Of a stretch of 64,000 nt of DNA, positions 45,274 through 53,341 are shown one piece after another. The translations under genes were made by a program, and so were the position numbers. Position 1 is the first letter of the stretch. Every line of letters begins with the position of its first letter. Origin of the DNA: Gaetbulibacter sp. S0825 (GTDB lineage Bacteria > Bacteroidota > Bacteroidia > Flavobacteriales > Flavobacteriaceae); assembly GCF_011777505.1 (NCBI RefSeq), contig NZ_JAATJT010000001.1, positions 434,001 to 498,000 on the forward strand. The letters are read 5' to 3'. Under the pieces are notes generated by a model. The model was not told the origin of the DNA. It did not search any database and saw only the letters and a program-made list of their open reading frames with translations.

Positions 45274-46654
45274 TTTAGGCTTTCCTATTGCAGCTGTTGC
45301 CGCAATACTTTTTGTCTTTGTCTTTCTAATCATTCTTATAAAACGCTATAAGCGCTGTCCTTCCGATCGTATTTTAGTGGTTTACGGAAAAGTAGGTGGT
45401 GGGCAATCGGCTAAATGTATTCATGGTGGAGCAGCGTTTATTGTTCCTGTATTTCAAGATTACGAGTTCTTAGATTTAACCCCAATCTCTATCGAGGTAA
45501 ACTTAGTAAACGCACTTTCTAAACAAAATATTCGTGTTAACGTACCTTCGCGATTTACTATTGGTATTTCTACCGAACCTGGTGTGATGCAAAATGCAGC
45601 CGAACGTTTATTAGGCTTAGGGCAAAATGAAATTCAAGAATTAGCACAAGAAATTATTTTCGGGCAATTACGTTTGGTTGTAGCCTCAATGGATATTGAA
45701 GAAATTAATAACGATCGTGATAAGTTTTTAACTAATATATCTGCAAGTGTAGAATCTGAATTAAAGAAAGTTGGTTTAAAATTAATCAACGTAAATATCA
45801 CAGATATTGTCGATGAGTCAGGGTACATTGAAGCTCTTGGTAAAGAAGCAGCTGCACACGCCATTAACGCTGCACGTAAATCGGTAGCAGAAAAAACTAG
45901 AGATGGTTCGATTGGAGAAGCTAATGCTGTTCAAGATGAAAGAAGTCAGGTTGCTGCAGCTAATGCACAAGCAGTTGAGGGGGAAAATACAGCGAAAATC
46001 GCCGTTGCCAATTCAGATTCGTTACGTCGTCAACGTGAAGCTGAAGCAGAACGTGTAGCTATCGCTTCAGAAAAAGTACAAAGTGCAAAAGCCCTACAAG
46101 AATCCTATGCTGCAGAGCAAGAAGCAGAAGCTGTGAGAGCAGAAAGAGAACGTTCATCACAAATGGCAGATATTATTGTACCTGCTGAAATTGATAAAAA
46201 GAAAGTTGAAATTGATGCTGAAGCAGAAGCGGAAAAAATTAGAAGACGTGCTAAAGGTGAAGCAGATGCAATACTATTTAAAGCTCAAGCTGAAGCACAA
46301 GGATTATATGAAGTGTTAACAAAACAAGCAGCTGGTTTAGACCAAATTGTTAAAGCTGCTGGTAATAACTCTAAGGATGCTGTTCTCTTATTAATTGCTG
46401 ATAAATTACCTGAATTGGTTAAAACCCAAGCTGAAGCAATTAAAAACATTAAAATTGACAAAGTTACTGTTTGGGAAAATGGTGGTGGAAAAGATGGTAA
46501 ATCCTCAACAGCAAACTTCCTGTCTGGATTGTATCAATCAGTCCCTCCTTTACAAGATATGTTTAATATGGCTGGAATGGAGTTGCCTGAGTATTTAAAA
46601 GGTAAAGAACAAAAAGAAGAGACTAAAGAAGAGAGAGCTAAAAAAGAAGGATAA
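45242..46654 (+). CDS. flotillin-like SPFH-domain protein
   Basis: 470 residues. N-terminal membrane segment (IAAVAAILFVFVFLIILIKRYK, residues about 16-37), SPFH/band-7 domain about 50-200 (ILVVYGKVGGGQSAKCIHGG; EINNDRDKFLTNISASVES), and a long Ala/Glu-rich coiled coil about 205-350 (QREAEAERVAIASEKVQSA), then a C-terminal oligomerisation part. Flotillins organise membrane microdomains with YuaF/NfeD partners. The start overlaps the preceding gene by 32 bases and is the only suitable one before the membrane segment. Confidence 0.93.
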   Translation: MNYLVTQPSFDLGFPIAAVAAILFVFVFLIILIKRYKRCPSDRILVVYGKVGGGQSAKCIHGGAAFIVPVFQDYEFLDLTPISIEVNLVNALSKQNIRVNVPSRFTIGISTEPGVMQNAAERLLGLGQNEIQELAQEIIFGQLRLVVASMDIEEINNDRDKFLTNISASVESELKKVGLKLINVNITDIVDESGYIEALGKEAAAHAINAARKSVAEKTRDGSIGEANAVQDERSQVAAANAQAVEGENTAKIAVANSDSLRRQREAEAERVAIASEKVQSAKALQESYAAEQEAEAVRAERERSSQMADIIVPAEIDKKKVEIDAEAEAEKIRRRAKGEADAILFKAQAEAQGLYEVLTKQAAGLDQIVKAAGNNSKDAVLLLIADKLPELVKTQAEAIKNIKIDKVTVWENGGGKDGKSSTANFLSGLYQSVPPLQDMFNMAGMELPEYLKGKEQKEETKEERAKKEG

Positions 46655-46697
46655 ATAGTTTTATAAACTTTATTAGATTGTAACTTCGTAATTATAA

Positions 46698-47828
46698 ATG
46701 AAGTCAAATTTAAAAAAGCACCTATGGTTTTATCCAATTATATTTGGGTTTCTTGGTGCTTTTTTAGGTTTAATAATTCGTTACTTTTTTACACAAACAT
46801 CTCTAAGTTTTTCCTTAAAGAATCTTATCCATTCGCATTCTCATGTCATGCTCTTAGGGTTTATATTTAATGCTCTAACTGTACTTCTATGGAGTCATTT
46901 TTCAAAAGGCATTGACTCATTATCAAAAAAATACTATTTGGCATTGCAAGTGTGTATTGGTGGTATGCTCATTATGTTTATCATTCAAGGATATGCGCTG
47001 TTTTCGATAATTTTTTCAACGTTACATTTATGGATAAGCTATATCTTTTTAATTAGGTTATGGCGACGTTTAGAAGGAAACAAACAACTCGTATTACTAA
47101 TAAAAATAGGAATTATATTTCATTTTATATCATCAATTGGCCCTTACTGTTTAGGGCCCTTAATGGTGCTTAATTTACAAGAATCTCCTTGGTATCAACA
47201 AGCTATTTTTTTCTATCTGCACTTTCAATATTTTGGTGCGTTTTTAGTATGGTTGTTAGTAATATTTTTAAAAAGAAACTCCATTGTCATATCCATAAAA
47301 AATGTTTTGATAATTGGAATAAGCCTAATAGGTCTTTATGCGCATTCGTTAGATTATAATTTCGATCATTGGCTAATTCAATTTGTTGGAGGTACTAGCT
47401 CAATACTATTTTTAGTGACTTTGTTTAATTTTTTAAAGCCTATTAAGCATATAAGGAGACCGTACCAAATAGTATACTATGTTCTAATAATAGTAGGTGT
47501 TTTTAATATAATAGGTAGTTCCCCTGTAATAGCATCCTTGGTTGAAAACAACCATTACTTACTTATTGCTTGGTTGCATTTTTTATTTTTAGGCTTATTT
47601 ATACCTTTTATTTGGCTCGAGTTATCAACTAAAATCAATAGCAATATTTGGGTCTTTTATTCATTATTTGTTATTATTTCAGAGGCAGTACTCATCTTCC
47701 CAAATGTGCTATATGGTCTGTTAAAAATACCTATAACATGGTTATTGTTTGTTGCCTATCTTGGCGTGTTTTGTTGTATAGCTATTGTGCATTTAAAATT
47801 TGTTTTCGCTAAAAAAATTATATCGTAA
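46698..47828 (+). CDS. polytopic membrane protein with conserved-looking histidines (COX1/NnrS-like, tentative)
   Basis: 376 residues, about 11 membrane segments. Histidines lie in membrane helices: IHSHSHVMLLGFIFNALTVLLW (45, 47, 49; shown here in part), STLHLW (110), FHFISS (142), FYLHFQYFG (175) and WLHFLFLGLF near 290. The HSHSHVMLLG and LHFQYFG strings recall the subunit-I-like heme or copper membrane proteins annotated as hypothetical in Bacteroidetes. It stands 43 bases after flotillin and is probably read with it. I do not recognise a specific function. Confidence 0.6.
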   Translation: MKSNLKKHLWFYPIIFGFLGAFLGLIIRYFFTQTSLSFSLKNLIHSHSHVMLLGFIFNALTVLLWSHFSKGIDSLSKKYYLALQVCIGGMLIMFIIQGYALFSIIFSTLHLWISYIFLIRLWRRLEGNKQLVLLIKIGIIFHFISSIGPYCLGPLMVLNLQESPWYQQAIFFYLHFQYFGAFLVWLLVIFLKRNSIVISIKNVLIIGISLIGLYAHSLDYNFDHWLIQFVGGTSSILFLVTLFNFLKPIKHIRRPYQIVYYVLIIVGVFNIIGSSPVIASLVENNHYLLIAWLHFLFLGLFIPFIWLELSTKINSNIWVFYSLFVIISEAVLIFPNVLYGLLKIPITWLLFVAYLGVFCCIAIVHLKFVFAKKIIS

Positions 47829-47836
47829 TTTTACTT

Positions 47837-47871
47837 TTTGGGATAAAATTTCCACTGTTTTTATAATTTTG
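47837..47871 (+). promoter_or_regulatory. candidate promoter of the JmjC-like gene
   Basis: TAATTTTG (47864-47871) matches TAnnTTTG perfectly. TTTG at 47837-47840 is 23 bases upstream, slightly further than the usual 19. Confidence 0.5.
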
Positions 47872-47933
47872 CTATTGCAAAACAGTTTAATGTTTTAAGT
47901 GAGTAGTTTTTACTCAAAAAAGGTTAATAGCCC

Positions 47934-48812
47934 ATGAAACTAAATCTTCAAGAAGTTCCTCGCGTAAAAACAATTACAAAAGAGGAATTTGTAAAAAACT
48001 ACTTCAAACCACAAAAACCTGTGGTAATAGAACGTTGTATCGAGGACTGGCCAGCTTTTTCTAAATGGAATTTAGATTATATGAAAACTGTTGCTGGTGA
48101 TAAAACTGTCCCACTATATGACGATAGACCTGTAGATTATAAAGATGGTTTTAATGAGCCTCATGCTACTATGAAAATGTGTGAGTATGTAGATTTACTA
48201 AAAAAAGAGCCTACAAAATACCGTATTTTTCTTTGGAACATATTGAAAGAAATTCCTCAACTCCAAGAGGATTTTAAATATCCAGATTTTGGATTACGAC
48301 TCATGAAAGGGCTACCAATGCTGTTTTTTGGAGGAAGAGATTCGTACACATTTATGCATTATGATATTGATTTAGCCAACATTTTTCATTTTCATTTTGA
48401 AGGTGAAAAACAATGCATCTTATTTGACCAAAAACAAAACAAACATCTCTATAAAATACCTCATTCCCTTATAACAAGAGAAGATATTGATTTTTCAAAT
48501 CCTGATTTCAAAAAATGGCCAGCTTTAAAAAATGCTAAAGGTTATATAACTAACTTAAATCATGGTGAAGTGCTTTATATGCCTGAAGGATGGTGGCACT
48601 ATATGAAATATGTTACACCTGGTTTTTCTATGAGCTTACGTGCTATTGCTAGAAATCCTAAAAATTTGAGTAAAGCAATCTATAACTTATTTATAATGAG
48701 AAATTTTGACAACCTTATGAGGCGTGTTAAGGGACAAAAATGGATTGATTGGAAAAATGAACAAGCTATTTGCAGAACACACAAAAGGTTAAACAATACA
48801 CTAAAAAATTGA
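47934..48812 (+). CDS. cupin-like JmjC-type Fe(II)/2-oxoglutarate oxygenase
   Basis: 292 residues of the cupin_8/JmjC family. Iron ligands fit MHYDID (His142, Asp144) and GWWHYM (His222) in the usual HxD...H order; the DSYTFMHYDIDLANIFHF block and LYMPEGWWHYM are the family signature. N-terminal VPRVKTITKEEFVKNYFKP and KPVVIERCIEDWPAF are also typical. Such enzymes hydroxylate proteins or small molecules; the substrate cannot be told. It has its own promoter and is followed after 34 bases by a small outer-membrane protein gene. Confidence 0.87.
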   Translation: MKLNLQEVPRVKTITKEEFVKNYFKPQKPVVIERCIEDWPAFSKWNLDYMKTVAGDKTVPLYDDRPVDYKDGFNEPHATMKMCEYVDLLKKEPTKYRIFLWNILKEIPQLQEDFKYPDFGLRLMKGLPMLFFGGRDSYTFMHYDIDLANIFHFHFEGEKQCILFDQKQNKHLYKIPHSLITREDIDFSNPDFKKWPALKNAKGYITNLNHGEVLYMPEGWWHYMKYVTPGFSMSLRAIARNPKNLSKAIYNLFIMRNFDNLMRRVKGQKWIDWKNEQAICRTHKRLNNTLKN

Positions 48813-48813
48813 A

Positions 48814-48821
48814 TATATTTG
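48814..48821 (+). promoter_or_regulatory. candidate -7 element of the small outer-membrane protein gene
   Basis: TATATTTG, perfect, one base after the stop of the oxygenase gene and 25 bases before the next ATG. Confidence 0.5.
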
Positions 48822-48846
48822 CCTTCTAAAATCTAAATAAAGAATA

Positions 48847-49338
48847 ATGAGAAAATTAATTGTAGTTGTTATGTTGTTATGTATAAGTTTTGCTAACGCA
48901 CAGGCTTATCAAGGGAAAGGTGATGATAAATTTCAAGTAGGCGCAAATTTTCAAAATAATGCTTCAGGTATTAATGTAAGTTACGACTTTGGAGTTGGCG
49001 AAAATATTTCTTTGGGTCTTTCTTCTACTTATGCTTTAAGCATTGAAGACAATTTAGATGCAGATTTTGGAGACCGCTTTGATATTAAAGCCCGTTTTAA
49101 TGCTAATTTAGGAAATGTTGTTAAGGTTGACGAAAATTTTGACATCTATCCAGGTTTAAGTTTTGGGCTTAAAAACTTTGGTGGTCATTTAGGAATGCGT
49201 TATTTCTTCTCAGATGGTTTTGGTATTTATACAGAATTAAACACACCTATTGCGAAATATAATTCTGAAGCGCTAACACCTGCTGAAAAAATTCATAATC
49301 AGTTTACAATGAATTTTGGAGCTACCTTTAATCTCTAA
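48847..49338 (+). CDS. small outer-membrane beta-barrel protein (DUF6646-like)
   Basis: 163 residues. Signal peptide MRKLIVVVMLLCISFANAQ. The remainder alternates hydrophobic and polar residues in eight or so strands (GINVSYDFGVGENISLGLSS, VDENFDIYPGLSFGLKNF) and ends NFGATFNL. Likely an outer-membrane barrel of unknown function. It is transcribed alone after the oxygenase. Confidence 0.75.
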   Translation: MRKLIVVVMLLCISFANAQAYQGKGDDKFQVGANFQNNASGINVSYDFGVGENISLGLSSTYALSIEDNLDADFGDRFDIKARFNANLGNVVKVDENFDIYPGLSFGLKNFGGHLGMRYFFSDGFGIYTELNTPIAKYNSEALTPAEKIHNQFTMNFGATFNL

Positions 49339-49356
49339 AGTTCATAAAATATTTTT

Positions 49357-49920
49357 TTAATCTTTCCAACCCCAAGGAGCAGGTGGAGTTTCAATTTCAT
49401 TAGTTAAATCGAATGCTACTTTAAACACTCTAGGAGTTCCTAATCGTCTTAAATTATAAGTAAATTCTTTATCATTTAAGGTAATCCACCATACATTTGT
49501 TGAAGCGGCTGGAATTAAACTTTTAGTTTCTTCATCAGCAGGAAAAATTTGAATAGTAGATTGTCCTGCATTAGTTGTTTTACCACCATACATGGTAACT
49601 TTATCTTCTGTTCCATCTTTATGTCTATGGTCATGCTTTAGCAGAATTAAGTCATTTTCAAAAGTTAATACCCAAGTTCTAGATTTATCGTCTCCAACAA
49701 AAAATGGGATCTTAATAACTTTATCACTACAAGAGCGTACATGCATTACCAATTTTTTTCCTCCAAATTGTTCATCATTTTCAGGCAATAGTAAAGTTCC
49801 TTCAAACGATTTTCCGCATAATTCTTGTAGAGAATTCCAAAATTGTTTTGCTTCACTTTTTTCTTGTGAAAACATAATTGAAAAACTAAGTAATATTAAA
49901 AGTGTGATGCTATTTTTCAT
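49357..49920 (-). CDS. secreted protein of unknown function
   Basis: 187 residues with a signal peptide (MKNSITLLILLSFSIMFSQ). The mature part has two Cys (QELCGKSFEGTLL and VRSCSDKV), which could pair, and the tail PPAPWGWKD. No motif I can name; similar proteins are, from memory, frequent in Flavobacteriaceae. It lies 28 bases downstream of the recX stop, convergent with the outer-membrane gene at 48847. Confidence 0.75.
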   Translation of the reverse strand: MKNSITLLILLSFSIMFSQEKSEAKQFWNSLQELCGKSFEGTLLLPENDEQFGGKKLVMHVRSCSDKVIKIPFFVGDDKSRTWVLTFENDLILLKHDHRHKDGTEDKVTMYGGKTTNAGQSTIQIFPADEETKSLIPAASTNVWWITLNDKEFTYNLRRLGTPRVFKVAFDLTNEIETPPAPWGWKD

Positions 49921-49948
49921 AGGTGCAAATCTGTTAAGAAAGATACTA

Positions 49949-50422
49949 TTATTTAATCAATTCATTTACTTTGTCATACACTAAAAAAGATTCCCATCCT
50001 CTGTATAACAAGTAATCAGTTAATTTCTTCTTCCTTTTGTATTTATCTTTCTCTTTTATAGAGTTAAAGCGTTTTTCGGCTAAATCGTTAAAAATATCAA
50101 TGTACTCATTTTCATCTATGTCTGTAAGTGCATGATTAATATTGGTTTTAGAAATATTTTTTCTCTTTAATTCTAGAATTAATCGACGTTTCCCCCATTT
50201 CTTAATCTTTAATTTACCACTTACAAATGCTTTAGTATAACGTTCTTCATTTAAAAAGTTATGCTGTAATAGGTGTACTATAATCACATCAATAGCTTCA
50301 GGAATCATATTCATATCCCTTAGCTTTTGCGAAACTTCTTTATGGCAACGTTCTTGGTAAGCACAATAATATTCAAGCTTCTTTTTAGCTTCATTTACTG
50401 TATAAGTGCGTTTATTAATCAT
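49949..50422 (-). CDS. recX: regulatory protein RecX
   Basis: 157 residues, three-helix-bundle repeats. RecX binds and limits RecA filaments. Family features are KKKLEYYCAYQERCHKEV, LLQHNFLNEERYTKAFVSGK, KKWGKRRLILELKRKNIS and the C-terminal KKKLTDYLLYRGWESFLVYD. The start is fixed by a -7 element only 4 bases upstream. A degenerate second copy of this gene is at 53068-53287. No recA nearby. Confidence 0.94.
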   Translation of the reverse strand: MINKRTYTVNEAKKKLEYYCAYQERCHKEVSQKLRDMNMIPEAIDVIIVHLLQHNFLNEERYTKAFVSGKLKIKKWGKRRLILELKRKNISKTNINHALTDIDENEYIDIFNDLAEKRFNSIKEKDKYKRKKKLTDYLLYRGWESFLVYDKVNELIK

Positions 50423-50426
50423 AAAT

Positions 50427-50434
50427 CAAAAATA
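50427..50434 (-). promoter_or_regulatory. recX -7 element, possibly leaderless
   Basis: Minus strand TATTTTTG fits TAnnTTTG and ends 4 bases before the ATG at 50422. The equivalent of this box is degraded in the pseudogene copy. Confidence 0.5.
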
Positions 50435-50506
50435 GTAATTGAAAATAAATAAGAGACCTTGTCTTGCTTTTAAAAACCCTTTAAAAAACGAAACATTATT
50501 GTTAAC

Positions 50507-50573
50507 TACGGTTTTACCGTAACAAGTTTGTGGTTTTACCACAACAAAAAGATGGAGTTTCTAGATATATTTG
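50507..50573 (+). promoter_or_regulatory. paired GGTTTTACC operators and promoter of T9SS cargo copy 1
   Basis: Two perfect dyads: TACGGT-TTT-ACCGTA (50507-50521) and TTGTGGT-TTT-ACCACAA (50528-50544). Both share the core GGTTTTACC and their centres are 22 bases apart, about two helical turns. TATATTTG at 50566-50573 is a perfect -7 element without a TTTG at -33. The dyad centres would lie near -43 and -65, as for an activator that replaces the -33 box. No such pair is found before copy 2. Confidence 0.65.
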
Positions 50574-50624
50574 AACTGATTACCTAAATAGCTGCCCTTC
50601 TATTTACTATCAGATTAATAGCAA

Positions 50625-52994
50625 ATGAAATATAAAATTACTTTTATACTCCTTTTTTGGGCTCTATACTTTAGTTATGGGCAAACTATTTTTTCCAATG
50701 AAATAACAGATACTGACCCTTCAGCTGACAATCCATATACTAATGGACAATATGTTGACCCTAATATTACGGTTTCAGGAATTGGCAGAGGTCCAGGATT
50801 AACTCGTGTTCAATCTGCACATGGAGTAAATACATATGCAGCATATAATTTTTGGACTAATAGGTTTCATGTTGATGATTATTTTGAATTTGTGTTAACA
50901 CCAAATTCTGGATATGAGATTGACTTTATAAATTTTATTTACACAGGAAGAACAAGTGCTTTTTTTGCTACTCCACCCACCAATATAGTTGTTAGAAGTA
51001 GTTTGGATGGCTTTACAAATGACATAGGAACTCCTACTTTAACTGGAAACAATATAATAGACCTTACTGGAGCAGCTTATCAAAATATTACATCGGCTAT
51101 TACATTTAGGGTATATGCTTGGGGAGGAGCTCCATCTGGAATTTTTGGAATTGATGATTTCGAGTTTAATGGCTCTGTAAACCCCATACCCTGTTATGGA
51201 GGGATTACCACGACATGGAATGGCAGTAGTTGGGATAATGGCATTCCAAATAATCTTACAACTACAGCAATCATTGATGGGAATTATACAACTTCTACCA
51301 GTGGAAGTTTTATTGCTTGTAACTTAACAATCACTGCAGGTAATACTTTAACTATTGCAAATGGTGATTTTATAGAAATAGAACATGATATAATAGCAGA
51401 TGGAACTATTAATGTTAGACCCCAAGGCTCTGTAAAACAGAATGATGATGATGGAATCGTTGCCGAAAATGGTTTAATACATGTTACTAAAAGGACATCT
51501 TTACTAAACAATTGGTATGAGTATACCTATTGGAGTTCTCCAGTCCTTGGAGAAACCATCGGTTCTGGTTTGTCTGAATCTCAACCCGACAGGAGGTTTT
51601 CATACAATGGTGCTAATTTTTTAGATACAACAAAAGAAACTGACAATAATAACGATACAGTAAATGGTCAAGATGATATCGATGATAATGGTGACGACTG
51701 GGAATTTGTAAATGGAGCTACTGTAATGACTCCTGGTGTTGGTTATGCATCTACTCATTCACAAGCTCTTTTTATTGGGCCTCCAAACGCAACTCCACCT
51801 TATCAATTTGATTACATTTTTAAAGGTCCTTTTAACAATGGCGTTATTACCGTTCCTGTTTATAGAAATGACTCTGAAACTAATGACAATAATTGGAATC
51901 TCATAGGGAATCCGTATCCTTCAGCAATTGATGCCGACCTGTTTTTAGGTACAAATAGTACTATTGCCACAAACATACCTCATAATGCTGCTTTAGATGG
52001 TGCGTTATTTTTATGGTCTCAAAATACTGCGCCATCAAATACAGCTAATGGCAATGAAAATGAAAATTTTGCTGTTTCAGATTATGCAGTTATAAATACA
52101 ATAGGGCAAACAGCTGGTGGTGATGGTGAAATACCATCGAGAAATATTCCATCAGGACAAGGGTTTTTTGTGGTTTATTCTGATGTTGCAACTCCAGATA
52201 CTTTTCTTGGAGATATAAAACAAGGAACTGTTATTTTTAATAATTCCATGAGAGTTACAGGAAATAACAATCAGTTTTTTAGAACTTCAAACAAGACAAA
52301 TAAATTATGGTTAAACTTAACTTCGGACAATGGTGTTTTTAACCAAATTCTTGTTGCTTATGCCAAAGGAGCAAGCGATGGCTATGATGGAATGGCTTAT
52401 GATACGCCAAAAAATTTAGCTTCTGGTGCTTCGGCAATTTTATATTCTACTATTGAAAATGAAACCAAGAAATTTGTAATTCAAGGAAAAAGTGAAAATA
52501 GTATAAGTACAGATGAAATAATCAATGTTGGTTATAAAACGTCTATTAATGTTCCAACAATTTATACACTATCAATTTCTCAACTAGAAGGTGATTTTTT
52601 ATCTAGTAACACTATATATTTAAAAGATAATTTATTGAATAGACTTCATGATTTAAAAGCTAGTGATTATAATTTCACCTCGGAAGTTGGTGAGTTTGAC
52701 AATCGTTTCCAAATTGTTTTTAGTGAAGCTTTATTTATGAATAATGCCTTATTAAATAAAAATTCACTTTCAATTTTTGAACACAAAAACGGTGATATTC
52801 AGTTTAAACTAAATGCTAGCAATAAAATGAATAACATTAAAATTATTGATTTACAAGGACGTATTTTATATAATTTTGACATAAATGGAAACGATGAAAT
52901 CTTTAAACTATCCAACTTAAGTCAAGCTCCCTATTTTGCGAAAGTAACTCTGGATAATAATTATGTAATTACAAAAAAGGCTTTAAAGAAATAA
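50625..52994 (+). CDS. secreted T9SS type A sorting-domain protein (paralogue 1)
   Basis: 789 residues. Signal peptide ending FSYGQ (about 20); beta-rich region about 20-190 ending NDFEFNG-like DDFEFNGSVNP; a low-complexity beta-helix-like stretch about 195-290 (NLTITAGNTLTIANGDFIEI); then WYEYTYWSSPV and an Asp-rich DDIDDNGDDW segment; and a C-terminal type A sorting domain about 705-789 (IKIIDLQGRILYNFD, APYFAKVTLDNNYVITKKA) recognised by the type IX secretion system. Close paralogue at 53342. No catalytic motif; a cell-surface adhesin or matrix protein is the likely sort. It is preceded by the operator pair and followed by a terminator. Confidence 0.87.
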   Translation: MKYKITFILLFWALYFSYGQTIFSNEITDTDPSADNPYTNGQYVDPNITVSGIGRGPGLTRVQSAHGVNTYAAYNFWTNRFHVDDYFEFVLTPNSGYEIDFINFIYTGRTSAFFATPPTNIVVRSSLDGFTNDIGTPTLTGNNIIDLTGAAYQNITSAITFRVYAWGGAPSGIFGIDDFEFNGSVNPIPCYGGITTTWNGSSWDNGIPNNLTTTAIIDGNYTTSTSGSFIACNLTITAGNTLTIANGDFIEIEHDIIADGTINVRPQGSVKQNDDDGIVAENGLIHVTKRTSLLNNWYEYTYWSSPVLGETIGSGLSESQPDRRFSYNGANFLDTTKETDNNNDTVNGQDDIDDNGDDWEFVNGATVMTPGVGYASTHSQALFIGPPNATPPYQFDYIFKGPFNNGVITVPVYRNDSETNDNNWNLIGNPYPSAIDADLFLGTNSTIATNIPHNAALDGALFLWSQNTAPSNTANGNENENFAVSDYAVINTIGQTAGGDGEIPSRNIPSGQGFFVVYSDVATPDTFLGDIKQGTVIFNNSMRVTGNNNQFFRTSNKTNKLWLNLTSDNGVFNQILVAYAKGASDGYDGMAYDTPKNLASGASAILYSTIENETKKFVIQGKSENSISTDEIINVGYKTSINVPTIYTLSISQLEGDFLSSNTIYLKDNLLNRLHDLKASDYNFTSEVGEFDNRFQIVFSEALFMNNALLNKNSLSIFEHKNGDIQFKLNASNKMNNIKIIDLQGRILYNFDINGNDEIFKLSNLSQAPYFAKVTLDNNYVITKKALKK

Positions 52995-53023
52995 GCCTTA
53001 ACCTATTGAACGTTGTAGTGGTG

Positions 53024-53050
53024 AAAAGCGAGGTTTTGGCTTCGCTTTTT
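53024..53050 (+). terminator. intrinsic terminator after T9SS cargo copy 1
   Basis: AAAAGCGA (53024-53031) pairs with TCGCTTTT (53042-53049), extended inward by G-U and G-C pairs, followed by T. It is 30 bases after the stop. Confidence 0.75.
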
Positions 53051-53067
53051 GCTTGATAAATACTTAA

Positions 53068-53287
53068 TTAAACCAAATTTGTCTCTTTTTCGCTTAAATC
53101 ATTGAAAACATCGATATACTCCTCTGCGCCTATTTCTGTAAGTGCTTGATTTACACTAATTTTGTAAATGTCTTTTGGTATTTGATTTTTCTCAAGTTGA
53201 TCTATCTTTTGGAATGTTTAGTAAAACATTCTTAATAAACACAGTAAATTAAAGCGTTTCTCGTGTAAAGATTCAATTCTGAATCAT
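53068..53287 (-). pseudogene. degenerate, partly scrambled recX copy
   Basis: The minus strand from ATG 53287 gives MIQN then a stop. Further on, codons about 53198-53068 read LEKNQIPKDIYKISVNQ then ALTEIGAEEYIDVFNDLSEK, against ALTDIDENEYIDIFNDLAEK in intact RecX, and end at TAA 53068-53070. The middle of the gene is missing. Between 53225 and 53275, short recX-like words recur out of order. This fills the 347-base gap between the cargo genes; the remaining bases hold only the terminator and a short leader. Confidence 0.85.
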
Positions 53288-53341
53288 AAATCAAAAAAAT
53301 GTGACCTTGAAAAAATTAAAGGTCTAAATAATAAATTAGCA

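Noticed and set aside
50507-50544. Paired dyads as a CRISPR fragment or integron site
   Set aside because: Only two units with different arms, no spacers of uniform length, and no cas or integrase genes.
50507-50544. Paired dyads as terminators of recX or the cargo gene
   Set aside because: Short stems with 3-base centres, no T tract, and located upstream of both divergent genes.
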